From: Bigelowiella natans CCMP2755 | Taxonomy: Eukaryota > Cercozoa > Chlorarachniophyceae | Direction: 5' to 3' | Length of the DNA stretch: 64,000 nt | Assembly (NCBI GenBank): GCA_000320545.1 | Contig: ADNK01001965.1 | Location: 83,898 to 147,897 of the forward strand | In this document: positions 11,874-23,300 of the stretch, one piece after another | Layout of the letters: every line of letters starts with the position of its first letter | Position numbering within the stretch: position 1 is the first letter of the stretch | Notes under the pieces: model-generated | The model's input: the letters and a program-made list of their open reading frames with translations, nothing else | The model's database searches: none | Told to the model about the DNA's origin: nothing | Made by a program: the position numbers and the translations under genes

Positions 11874-13723
11874 ATGTCGCTCGGTCTAAAAGGCGCTTGC
11901 AACTTCCAGGAATCGAAGGCGTCCAATGGAGAATTCTTGAACCCACCAACGAAGCCCGCCCCCCCTTTCATGCGAGTATTCGCGATTTCGGACATTCACG
12001 TTGATTTTAAGAAGAACGCAGACTTCCTGAAGAGGTTCGTGTTGTCACCTGTGAGCGTTCCGAAGCACACACCATTCACCGAGCTGCATCATTGCATAGG
12101 ATTGTGTCTCATGGGCAGCTTCACGGCGAGTACATCGAGGACGCACTAATCGTGGCTGGAGACGTGTCGCATGAGATAAAACATATATCTTGGGCCCTAG
12201 GGGAGTTTGCGTCTGTGTTCAAATATGTGTTCTACTGTGTTGGGTAATAGAGCTCGCCAGATCAATTAACTAGGGGGGGGGGGGCGAATCCGAATTCATC
12301 TTATCATTCCATGGGCAGAAATCACGAACTTTGGGTCACTACGGAAGAGAAGAAGAAGAATCTAAATAGTATGGTAATCATCGCGTGTTGTGGTGTGTGC
12401 GAAGAGAGCCAACTACCAAAAAGAAAACTAATATTGTTCTTGCCAGCACAAGTTCGAAGCCGTGATGAAAGCTGCAGAAAAGGTGCTCATGGTTTTTTGA
12501 AACAGCACTCATCATCAATCAACAAAGTCCCTTGCAACTTTTCAGGTTGGGGCTATAACATCAAGGAAGGATATCGTAACGAAGCACAACAACAATGTCT
12601 CGATCATTCCGCTGCAGTCTTGGTAGCATAAGCACATCATCAACACTTATACTCGGGTCCATTCCTACCTCGCCCAACTGGCAATAATCTCTTATATACT
12701 CAGGTATGATGGTAGCTTGTTCTTCGATGCGGGCCCGGAGCAGTATAAGTTGTTTTCACCACCATCTCATCAACTTTTCCACTCCACAATCGACCTGTTT
12801 CCTCATATTTTCCTTCGTTCGTCTATTTACTTAGTGCTTATGAGATCTGCACGGACACGCGCATGTGCGAATGGAGGAATCACTTCGAATCCTCCTCCTC
12901 TGTCTCCTCCTCCTCCTCCTCCTCCTCCTCCTCCTCCTCCTCATCATCATCATCATCATCATCGCGATCACCGAATACATCTCAACCCGAGGAGTTCAAA
13001 AATTGCAGCAGCAGCAGCAGTAACGAGGAAACCAACGCCGAGCGGGAAAAGGGGGCCGAAGAATTGGCGAAGAAGCTCTACCTGGATCGTGTGACAAATC
13101 ATTTCTTGAAGATGAATGAGAGGTGTATTGAACCTCGAACGGGAGGAGGAGGAGGAGGAGGAGTGGGTGGTGATGATCACGAGAGTGCCCATAGCAGCAT
13201 CACGAAGGTAGCAACCAGCACTTCTCCTTCATCGACGAAGGCTCAGCTCAAAGACGCAAAAAGAGGCGAGACAGTCGAGGAAGAGGTGGGGAGGGTCGGA
13301 GGCAATGATGGTGGCAAGCCTGGGGGATCGAGAAGTAAAGCTGGAGTAGCGCATACGACTGCAAAGCATCGAGACGAGCTGGATATTGCGGAATTAAAGA
13401 AGTACGCAGCTACTGAGAAACAGCCACTTGGCGACGAGTCTTTCAAAGATGATCGATCCGATAATGAACAGACCAAAGGAACGATAATAACGTTCTCTCA
13501 TTTCTTACCCAGGAAGGTTGTCATTCTACTCACAGCAGCGCGATTTTCAAGCAACAAGGAGAGTGATGAGGAGGGGGTGATGAGATGTTGATGGTGTTTA
13601 GTTACTGCCTACTTATCCGCCTTTCTCTCTCAATCGTTCATTTGACATCTTTCATTGCTAGGAGTTGATTCTGAATTTCGAGATTGCAAAGCTTGTCAGG
13701 AGAAACGTAATGATATTTGTGTG

Positions 13724-13787
<64 letters not shown>

Positions 13788-14415
13788 CTACAATGTGTTG
13801 AATTTATCACACATTGCAATCTCACGAATGAACAGCAATGCATGACACAGTGGGATGTTATAGCAACAACCAACATTGTTTACGCTATCCGACAAAAATC
13901 CACCAGCCGCGATATTATCCCCCTGCACGACTGAATTCTGTTTGGCTATGATCCAGACCACATGGAACTTTTCCAGGATAGCAGGATGTTCACGGCTCGA
14001 TGAGCAACTGCGCCGCGCGAAGTAAGTGATATACCTGGCGTGCATTCATTTCTCTTTTGTAAGTTGCAAGTCAGTTGAGTAGTCCGTGCCCGCGTAGCGC
14101 GAAACATGCGCGCATTGCATCTTGGGTATCTTTTGCATGTCGTGATTTCCACGCGCAGTCATCGTCAAAAACCCGTCAGGTCCCAGATACACGTGTATGG
14201 ACACAGCCATCGGAACGTCAATAAATGCATCGAAGGGGTACACTGACACACCGTCGTCGTGTTACTATTGATCATGCATTTCTAATCGGTCTCGATATAT
14301 GCGGCAGGTTTCCTACGTCGGAGCAATGATGGGCTACCCACGCGAACGACAGAACGGCACTTGCAGCTGCAGTGGATTGAAGCTTATATGGGATGAAGAA
14401 GCCAACCTGAGATGA
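11874..14415 (+). CDS. Calcineurin-like metallophosphoesterase with a low-complexity insertion
   Basis: Eleven exons join in phase (11874-12050, 12119-12243, 12319-12373, 12447-12482, 12546-12622, 12704-12742, 12835-13516, 13662-13720, 13977-14021, 14180-14237, 14308-14415), coding 486 residues. All metal-site motifs are present: SDIHVD, ALIVAGDV, GNHELW, FSHFLP and VYGHSHRN, so a dinuclear metal site and phosphoesterase activity are expected. The sequence order, including VSIIPLQSWYDGSL and MCEWRNHFE, resembles the uncharacterised calcineurin-like family of plants and algae; the substrate is unknown. Exon 7 carries an insertion of about 200 residues between the CEWR block and FSHFLP: a poly-Ser run from CTC/CAT triplet repeats, a Gly run, and charged sequence. 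No targeting signal is evident at the chosen ATG. A second in-frame ATG at the MRVFAISD motif is possible. Confidence 0.87.
12890..12962 (+). repeat. Coding triplet repeat (CTC)n/(ATC)n
   Basis: About 70 bases of TCC/CTC and then ATC triplets within exon 7 of the phosphoesterase. In the reading frame used they code for a serine run, so the microsatellite is translated. Confidence 0.85.
13726..13785. repeat. Compound (TA)n(TG)n microsatellite in an intron
   Basis: A TA tract of about 30 bases passes directly into a TG tract of about 28 bases inside the intron between phosphoesterase exons 8 and 9 (13721-13976). The donor GTGCAA is immediately upstream of the tract. Confidence 0.85.
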
Positions 14416-15300
14416 GCGAGCATTCGAAGTTCGGATGGTTGGGTGATGGTCCTCCCTTGGCGATGATGGATTATACCAGTGCTACTAAATATGTAGCGGA
14501 AGTCTTAGAAGATGTTTGTTGCAGACCAATAAAGGTTTGGTACAGTGTACGCGAACGGTTATTAATGTATGGCGCACATTTAAATATCCTGTATTGTATG
14601 CGAGCTATCATCTAAAAATGAACAAGACTGCTCGTCAAGTTAACGCATGTATCGATCGCTCCATATGCGCATTATGAGACGGATTTAATGAATATGTTAA
14701 AAAATTTGAATCGTCATCCTAATGTAGCTGTGCAAATCTGCGGAATATGTATGTGCTTTTTCACATCGACTGCTGTTTGGAAGATGATGTACGTGAGCAA
14801 AATAAAGACCATAGACGCTCATTAGAGCTGAGTATTCATTTAAACGTAGTGCGTGATGATATCGTACATAGGATAATTAATTATCGTTTGCAGCCACACT
14901 AGCCCGGCCTGCATAACCGATGACACGCATAAGAACTGCTACACTGCGCCTTATGTTTTCAATATGGTGGTTTGCTTCAGCATTGCTATACGAGAATTAA
15001 AGGTGAATGTGAGTGTAGCACAACTGCATCATTAGGCGCACGCATTCACATCGCAGCTATAATTGCCGGACATTCTAGCGCCATGCACCCGTATGAACGT
15101 TGCTCCGTTGCACAGATAGCGGTCGCATCATTAATTATCGAGGATCGGGTGCGAACAACCATCCTTCTCGCTATTTCATTTTTGCAGAATCAAGTTATCT
15201 ATCAGTCTTGTTTTTCCGAGTTGCATAGCTCCTGAGAGCATAACCTGAGAATTGCGCAGAGGCATTACGCATCGATGGGGGAAACCTACGGCAATTGCTC
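14416..15300. other. Intergenic, CA/TG-rich, no gene seen
   Basis: Lies between the convergent 3' ends of the phosphoesterase (+) and pantothenate synthetase (-). It contains many GCATG, TGCAC and GTGTA words. Short open frames occur but none shows splice-linked or family-like sequence. Confidence 0.5.
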
Positions 15301-16475
15301 CTACCGGTGCATCTTCAGCAAGAGTCTCTCCGTCCTGTTATACATCCGATTCGTCGTCATTGGAAGTAGCTGTAAGAGGTGACTGACATGTTGGCTGGTG
15401 AGTCGATGAGAAATACCTTGTATTGCTTTCCCGACTCCATGCAGCACAAATCCAAGTAGAGGAACTCCACCTGCAGGCACGGTACCGAATCTCACTAAAA
15501 CAGCAACAGCAACCAGAAATAACAGAATTCAACGTGCCGCGGGCACTTCCTGCACCTTCTCCTCTCGCTGAATCATGTCCTCGCCTGATCACGGTTAGAG
15601 TTCAGCAGTTTGGTGAGCATGCTGCTCCGTGCTGTGCATGAGTTGTCAAGATATCGAGGGGAAGAATGGTTCTTCGTACCCAGTAAGAGCAACCGTCCGG
15701 CGTCTCGTAGGCCATCACTAAAAGCCTAAAGTAGTCCATGAAGCTATGTTTTTTTTAATTTCTCAATTATCATCATCCTCATCGTCACCGTCATCGTTAA
15801 ATACATTGGGGGGGGCACAGCAACACCACCTTCTCCACGGCCTTGAGAGCTTTGTACAGCGTTGTGGCAAAAGGTCTTTGAGCAAAGGATGAGTGAGCAG
15901 GCGAGAGGAGAGAGTCGTGAGTCACAAAAAATGCTGATCTCTCTCCCTCGTTGGCGAATATGATTCATATCGTCAAATATATGCTACCTGTTTTCTGCGC
16001 TCAGATACAAATTCCGACTGCTCATAGCCAGCCCATCTAGCGCCCATTCGTAACAAGAGAAAGAACAAATCAACATGGGATGATGAAATCGGAACAGTTG
16101 TGAAGGCAGAGTGGAGCAATGTCGATGGTGGCGTCTCTCCAGCAATACGCGATTAGATCGAAGAACAAAATCCATCACCAGCGTTCTTGGCTTCATTTCT
16201 CATTATTGCATGCTGCCTACAATGCTCATTTTCGAGTTGTGAACGGTGGTGGGTTTGTGGGCCGACACCTTCTTCGCGCATAGTAGGGACGACATTCACC
16301 TCGGTGTTCATTAGAAGCTCCCTCACAATTCTAAACGTGTATGCAGCAGCAGCAGCAGCAGCAGCGGCGATAGCAGTGGAGGCAGCATCAGCCTAGTGAA
16401 ATAAGGAAAGATGATCTTCTTCCACCTTTTGATGACGATGCACTGCGCCCCGTCCTTTTGGCCGAAGTAGGCCTA

Positions 16476-16520
<45 letters not shown>

Positions 16521-16687
16521 ATCATCATTTACCTTCTTTCAGCGACGAGAAGCAGGGCTATGGATGATATTGGGACCGAAACAAATGTTTGTTCAAGCTA
16601 CAAGCTACAAGCACACATATATACTTGCGAAACACTAGGCGCGCCCACCACCACACACACTCAGAGAGAATACCATATTTAATATAA

Positions 16688-16727
<40 letters not shown>

Positions 16728-18043
16728 TGTGCGTGATTTCCGTGCACCATATCTAAGAAACCTTGTGGGGCTGCACTAAGTTGAACAGCTTCGTGACGAC
16801 CGTTGCTACCTACAAGTCAGCACAAGGGCACTTCGTTGTCAGGTAGAACAGTGGAAGAGGAGAGAAAAGTCGCAAGCAAACTACGAATCAAGCCGACCCA
16901 CCCCTCGAAAGTGTCCTGGCCTGCTTTGTCCCTCGCGCAGGGAGTTCTGACAAAGAATTGTAGAGCACGAGCGCACAGAAAATAACGCTTCTTCTTTTTG
17001 ACAAGTTTTTTTGAATGAACATGTTAGTAAATGTATTACCTCTAATTCATCTAAGCCAACAAACACTTTAGCGCCGTCCTCTGGATACCTGCATCGTGTG
17101 TGTGTGTGTGTGTCATACTCGAATGAAGAACGAACAACTTTGAACTACGAGTGAAGTTGCTGCGTGAAAGCATTGCTGCCTGCCGCAAAAACAGTCAAGC
17201 ACGTAATAAAACTTGGAGAGTACGAACATCTCGGCTATTGGCGGATGGAACACGGTCGTAAGCTGCAGTCAAAACGCAAAACGCAAAACAACGTTAAGAT
17301 TCACGTTCATTCCGGACAAAAAAGTAACTGTGGTGTCAGGGAAGAGAGGTTGTTTTTGGTGCTGGACCTTGGGCACAGAGCTGAGCTTCTTTATGTCTCC
17401 ATCAAGATCACGAGGATACCTACGACAGTAGGAAAGGTCCGCAGAGAATCTTATGGAAAAGTAACATTATTCATCTTTTCGTCCTTCATCCTTTTCGACG
17501 CTGCCATGGCTCTGCCAATCGCATAATGAGCAGACGCGGTGGTGGTGCAGCATAGTGACAGGACGAGGTGGTCAATCACATTCTATTACTGGTCCAGATC
17601 CTCTCCTTCAGCGAATTGAGTCGGGTTCACGAAGATTGAGGTGATAACCTGAGGAAGTGGAGCTTAAGGAAAAGCGTAAGCCTCCCCCCGAGTCAAAGAT
17701 ACCTCATCGCAAGCTTTGCTAGCTTCCTGCACGAGGGAGATATGGCCGGCATGGAGTGCACCCATCGTGGGAACGAAGCCAACTATCTTTCCTTCCATCT
17801 CTACAAGAATACCCCTCTTAGTATTAGCACACTACACGTCGCATTTCTGTGGATCCGAGATTCCCCCCCCCCCCCCATCCCCTGCCCTTTCCTCGCACCC
17901 ATTCTGTGACGTGCCGCCCGCAGTTGCTCAACACCATCAATGATCTCGACGCCATAGGGGAATTGAGTGGAGCATCCGCGTCGTCGCTGCAAGAAGGCCG
18001 GAAGTCGGGGGAGGAGGCTCAGGGGCCGGCATCGGAGAAGCAT
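15301..18043 (-). CDS. panC: Pantothenate synthetase (pantoate-beta-alanine ligase)
   Basis: This enzyme joins pantoate and beta-alanine with ATP to make pantothenate (vitamin B5), the coenzyme A precursor. Minus-strand exons show the family signature in order: [12 protein letters not shown] (about 17960-17920), [21 protein letters not shown] (about 17800-17720), [20 protein letters not shown] (about 17650-17590), YPRDLDGDI (about 17430), [11 protein letters not shown] (about 16940-16895), [16 protein letters not shown] (about 16810-16755), [12 protein letters not shown] (about 16475-16440), [19 protein letters not shown] (about 16345-16275), [17 protein letters not shown] (about 16045-15990) and [16 protein letters not shown]. 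HxGH and KxD-type ATP-site residues are intact. The ATG at 18043 begins an Arg-rich, acid-free leader ([17 protein letters not shown]) suggesting an organelle presequence. The exon 1-2 border does not close with a normal GT donor, and the C-terminal exons after [15 protein letters not shown] are uncertain. Confidence 0.88.
16471..16724. repeat. (GA)n and (TA)n microsatellites inside the panC introns
   Basis: A GA tract at about 16471-16519 and a TA tract at about 16691-16724 flank the intron side of the AYFGQKD exon of pantothenate synthetase. Confidence 0.8.
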
Positions 18044-18169
18044 ACAAGCGTCTGGCGAGAAATGTAGGCGGTTTTGTCATCTGCGACAATAGGTTTTCTT
18101 CTACGAGATAAGAACCCTATTTTCCTCTACAACGGCCATTTTCCCGTCTGCGACAAGGCAGCGTGCGTA

Positions 18170-18637
18170 CGCTTCATCCGACTGCGACAATTGAATGCGC
18201 ACTCGTGCACATGCTTCTTTCGACTTGTTCAACCTTTGAAAACACTTCATTCGTGCGCAGATCAGTGGGAAACATCTGTGACTGTGACAATGTACATGCC
18301 AAGGCGATGCAGTGGCAGTGTGGCGATTGTGAAAATGAAACAAAATGATCTGATGTGAAATGAGAAAAGGTGCCGCACAACGTGCAAACGCATGATGAGT
18401 GTCCGACCTTGGCATTGCGCGCTGCAATGTTCGGATGCAACGATTTTTCCAATGAAATGACGATCAAGTGCATGACCATGTCAATGAACACATCTGGTTT
18501 TGTCGGCGCAAATTACGGGGTGGGCACACAATGTGGCGCCCATGCTAGCATGCATGAACAGGCATCACAGCACACATGTGGTTTCTAGGTTGCATGATTG
18601 CTGTGGATGTCGAGGGAGAAATCCACTCTTTGGCTTT
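18170..18637. other. TA-poor, gene-free island
   Basis: Only four TA dinucleotides occur in about 468 bases, and none between 18294 and 18512. Multiple overlapping open frames on both strands result from the lack of TAA/TAG. The sequence lies between the start of panC and the end of the next minus-strand gene and shows no exon chain. TG/CA steps look abundant. Confidence 0.65.
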
Positions 18638-18673
18638 AGAGTCAAATTTACCCTCATGTAGGTGACACTATGC

Positions 18674-19032
18674 TTAATATTCATCACAGATTTCTGCATC
18701 TCTTTCTGAATCAAGAAGTGATTTGATATCTCCTTTGTCGCTTTGTGTTATGACAATAGTTTTCTTCGTAGGTGAGTCGACGCAGCAGTTGTATACTTGG
18801 AAAACGATTCCCATCGTCACGTTAATAGACCAGAGGGCGATGAGAAAAATTTGAAGGGCCTTGAGCATCAAAGGCTGAACACGATTCGTAACGTCATCTT
18901 TAGAAGGCAATTTTTGAAATACTCCATCGAAACAATGAGTTTTGTTTTACGATACACATGTAGAACACTTTGGCTGAGCATACACCATCGTAGGTGAAAT
19001 TCGCATGTGCTTAATTTGACGTATAATGGTCT

Positions 19033-19129
<97 letters not shown>

Positions 19130-20349
19130 TGTGTGTGTTGCTTATTTTTCAATTAGTCTCAGATGCACATGTTCCTGCATTTTCAAGGTCTAATGTCGCA
19201 GATTTGCGTAAGTACATCGCACTCCGAGCCGGCTTCCTTTTCCGCGAACACATATACTGTGCCTACAAGTTATGGCGTGATTCTTCAATCTGTCATCGAT
19301 CCCTTCTGACGCTGATGATAGAATGAAATGATAAAAGCTTTTGGTTTACTGTACATGAGAGCTCTGCACAAAACGAAAGTACGCAGAGAATGGTGAACAC
19401 CCAGCACCTGATGAATACATGAGTCATCGGTCCCGTAGATTAATGAAGTGATATTATGATCTGATGAAGTACATGGTTGGCCCATTGTAGAAAGAGAAAC
19501 CTAGCATGGCAAAGGCCTAAGGACATGTCAAAACCACTCTATTAACCCTTCAGGGGTGACATAATATACAACGTTTCTTTATTAAATACCTCCGCCAGCA
19601 ATAAAGCAGCAGTGAGTAGACATATCTTTGTCAAATCTTCTCCACATTTACTCGCCTGATTGCATCAGAAATTTTATTTCCTTTACGTTATGAATGGACT
19701 TTTCTTCCCACAATCACTTGAGTACTTTGTAACCGAAGGTGAGAAATGCCGTTGAGAATAGCATACTGGACGCGACTGTAGGAAAATTCAAATGTAACAT
19801 GATATAATATAACTCTATGGGAGTGAAACTATTTACCTTCGTAGGCAGCAAAAGAGTCGCTTCCATACCAATGCTTCATTGGTGTACTTATGTTGCAGGA
19901 GCTCTTATTTGCTCCACTTCCACCCTATAATTAAGAAGTCTTAGAACTGGAATTATGTCAACGTCCAGGCACTCACATGGACATTTCCGCTGATGAAGCC
20001 AACTTTTCCCTCTATGTCTTCTTCTCGATGCATATCTGCTCAAAATTTTTTGGAGATTAGCAAAGATAAGAGATGTGATTAATTTCAATCCTTACCAAAA
20101 GAGCCCCCTGGTTCCACAATATGGGTTGAAATTTGCACTTGGAGAACCAGATGGAGCTACCGGCAACGGGAGGACAACAACAGAGACCAAGGCGGAACAA
20201 AGCAGTCAGCTAATTCAAATTTCAAATGTTCACATAATCCAAAATCATTGCCGAGATAGGTTGACGACAGGGAGTACTCACCGAGAGAAATTTCACGAAG
20301 AACATTCCCAGACCCCATTTCAGAAGTTACGACAATGTCAAATCCCATG
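18674..20349 (-). CDS. Uncharacterised multi-span membrane protein
   Basis: A minus-strand exon chain is visible, starting near an ATG at 20349 (MGFDIVVTSEMGSGNV, ending at a GTGAGT donor). Exons then read VQISTHIVEPGGSF, DMHREEDIEGKVGFISG, NISTPMKHWYGSDSFAAYE, a membrane segment SSMLFSTAFLTFGYKVLK, YVYSLLLYCWRR, FLFLQWANH, VLGVHHSLRTFVLCRALMY and STVYVFAEKEAGSECD. The last exon contains KALQIFLIALWSINVTMGI and an acidic tail stopping at 18674. Most joins close in phase. The layout is a soluble N-terminal part of about 90 residues followed by several membrane spans. I do not recognise the family. A CT/TG microsatellite of about 110 bases lies in the intron before the last exon. Confidence 0.5.
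19028..19138. repeat. Long (CT)n(TG)n compound microsatellite
   Basis: About 80 bases of CT repeats with two single-base interruptions run into about 25 bases of TG repeats, within an intron of the preceding minus-strand membrane-protein gene. Confidence 0.9.
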
Positions 20350-21188
20350 TCTCTAACCGAAAACTAATGTCAATAGTTCTACAGCAGCCGGGTTCTTTGA
20401 AAGACATTTCGGAGAATTTGATTTGTCCGCTGAAGGGTGTTTTTCAGTAAAATCTGGGAACGAAACTATGTCTCATGCCTAAATTTCCGCAAATAAAGGG
20501 AACTGTCTGACGCCGTGGAAGCTGTGATATATGTAAGAGGCTGGGTTTGAATATGATTATTTCGGGAAATTATTAACATACGATTCTATTATGACGACTT
20601 GATGAATGTCAATCTTTTTTTAAAAATATAACTTGATTTTTAAAATTCAGAAAAGAAGTCGAGAAAACATAAGTGGAATACTTTCTCAGATCTACATTGA
20701 CACCGTTAGAATGTGTACATAAACTGAATGCCGTCTGTTTTATCCTAAAAGTAGAATTATCCTCCAGTTTTCTTCTCTTTCTTGTTGTGTTTCCAGAAAG
20801 ATGTGAATCTTCTTAGCGCGAAACAGTAGCGCGAACTCCGTTCCCGAATTGTGTGTCCTGACATCCGACTGGGAAGACTGTGCAAGGAAAAGAGCGCTTA
20901 TTTATTCTTACAAACGAATTACCGAATGTCGCAGAGTATAAATGCAATACGTTTTTACCTTTTTTGGGCGCCGCCCATCCCCCCTAAAACCAAACGAAAA
21001 CCGAAGAAGAAAATGAGGTCTGTTTCCCTTCCTTCTTTCGATGCTGGATCAATACGAGTAGGGGATGGCAGGAGAGGGGTGGATGCTCGAAGGATTTTGA
21101 CCTCGCATGCAAGAAATTGTCGATGAATCGCTGTGTACTATGAAGTGACAAGTGTTTGTGTTACACAACAGAATTAGAAGTCGTAACA
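20350..21188. other. Divergent intergenic spacer
   Basis: AT-rich sequence between a minus-strand gene starting at 20349 and a plus-strand gene starting at 21189. It probably holds both promoters. No specific element could be assigned. Confidence 0.4.
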
Positions 21189-22130
21189 ATGCCGTTCTCT
21201 CCAACAAATATGTCCAACTCAAATCCAACCAAGCCGCACTCTCCCTCCGGGGTGGAGCAAAACTCGAAGCAAGGGATCCTCAAGGGTCATCAGAAACCTG
21301 CGAAAGAGAAGAAGGTCCATTTTGGACCTGTAAAAATTAAGGTCGTGGAGGCCCTGAGATGGTACTACAACTGAGATTTCGTGACTATTGAATGAATTAT
21401 CATGTAAAAGGTTAGACTGATTTGTTAACGTTGCAGGGAAGCACTCCGAGGGAATATTCGGGAGCCATCCGGACCCGACCCCGATTACTGCACAATTGGC
21501 ATTTGTCGCCAACGTCGCCTCTCACAGCTTTTAGCCAAAATTCAAGCTAGATTTGTGTTACGGAGATGGAGAGACAAAGCAGCGGTTGCAACAGCTGTGA
21601 GCGGTCCAACACGAACTGGATCTGACACTGACACAACAGCGTGCACAACAGATTCGGAGATGCTGTCGTTTTGCACATTTATGCCTGAAGGATTTAACCT
21701 TGTGGATGTTGCTGACGACGACGAAGCCCCATGGGGCTTTGATGACGAAGAAGATAATGAAGAGCAGGAGGAAGAAGAAGATAATGAAGAAGAAGAGGGA
21801 GGAGAAGAAAGAGCAAGTGAAGCAAGGGAAAAGAGAGGTGACGGTTCGGCAGACTCTGAAATAGTAGATGAATGGGAGGGAGAAGGCGATACAACAGATG
21901 AAGGAGAAAATTCGTCGAATCTCTCGGATAATACTCTAGATTTTCATTCAGATAGAAAGTCCCCGCGATATTGCAGGATGAGTAATGATGGAAAATTGGA
22001 GAGAAACCATACTGAAAAGAAGATAATCAACGACCTGATTCGAATAAATACAAATAATAATGATGAAATGCAGACTTATACTACAGCTGAAGTGCTCAGT
22101 GGGACAGATGTTGCAGCTTTACAGGCATAA
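21189..22130 (+). CDS. Acidic hypothetical protein with a PP1-docking-like motif
   Basis: Exon 1 starts at the ATG at 21189 (MPFSPTNMSN) and contains KQGILKG followed by KKVHFGPV. The KKVHF part fits the RVxF docking pattern used by protein phosphatase 1 partners, and GILK-type sequence is also found in PP1 inhibitor-2 relatives. After an intron of roughly 75 bases (acceptor GTTGCAG before 21437), a long second exon reads RQRRLSQLLAKIQARF and then a strongly acidic region (runs of Glu and Asp, about residues 120-190) before a Ser/Asn-rich tail stopping at 22130. The donor I chose (ATG|GTACTA at 21360) keeps frame but is weak. A role as a PP1 regulator is inference from the short motif only. 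Confidence 0.55.
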
Positions 22131-23300
22131 CCTGCTTGTACCTTAGGAAAAATCAGCAATTAGAATGTAAATAAATTAACCGAGGTCAGCATACGCGACA
22201 TGATAACTACAGCGATATGAGAGCCATATTTTTTGATAAAATTGTAGTCCAAAGCAGTACAATTCGACATGACAATCTCTTGTCCATGTCATCTATAGCA
22301 CGCTAAATGCGAACATAATAATTAGGCCACAAGTAACATAAATGATTTAGTCGACATGCATAATATCTGCCGCTATAGTGTGTGTGTGTGTGTATGTGTA
22401 CAGGTGATGCATGATGCATACCTTGTCGCGGTGTTATGCTGAACTATGTCTCCATCTGATGACGACGGCTGCACACATGCTATTGACAAGCGAAATTTTG
22501 TGAACACGTGTTTACTCAAGATTATTAAATTCCACGAATCGAATAGCATCCAATGTCATGTAATATCATCTGCGCCTTCTTCTAGACCGAAACAAGATCG
22601 ACGACGCATGCGATTGCATGCATGAAAAACATCACAGCGGAGATCAACAGATTAACATTAGCACTGTAGCTACATAGCCGCTATATTGGTCACATATATA
22701 TACACAGCTACATTAGGATGACCATTGAACAAATTCAATTGGTTGATTACAGTCGTACATCCGTCTCATGTACGACATGAATATATATAAGGCAACAAAG
22801 CATGAATAAATATGTGTACTTGCGCTAGCTAGCTACAATAGCAACACAAGCGAGCACATATACATGCATGTAAGCTGTACACATACGATGTAACTGGCAC
22901 GGCGCATCTGAAAGCTAGATCGCATGCAAGGGCTGTAACATTGTATCTGCAGTCAGGGCGGGCTTGCATGCCTGTATGCCATGCTAGCATAGCATGTGGG
23001 CAAGCGATATATCTTGCGCGCGTTGGGCCGGTATAAAATAAAACATCTCTTTATGAAATCAGAGCTAATTCTTCGCTTGGGCCGCGCCATTATGACTGCA
23101 TGCTGCAAATAGAAATGTATGTAGTTCAAGTCTTAATAATTATTGCTATCAAGTAGTACTTATCTCTCATCATTTTTGCGTGGTTATTCACCTTAGCTTA
23201 TTCCTTCTTGCATCGCGGTACAAAATATTCGATTTATCCCTCTGTACATTCCAGCTATCTGCTGCACTCTTCTTGAACCCTTTTGCTAACAGCAGGTGAC
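22131..23300. other. Gene-free spacer, GCATG/ATATA-rich
   Basis: No exon chain found. The DNA is AT-rich with many ATGCATG, GCTAGC and TATATA words and, unlike the TA-poor islands, has normal TA content. It separates convergent 3' ends. Confidence 0.5.
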
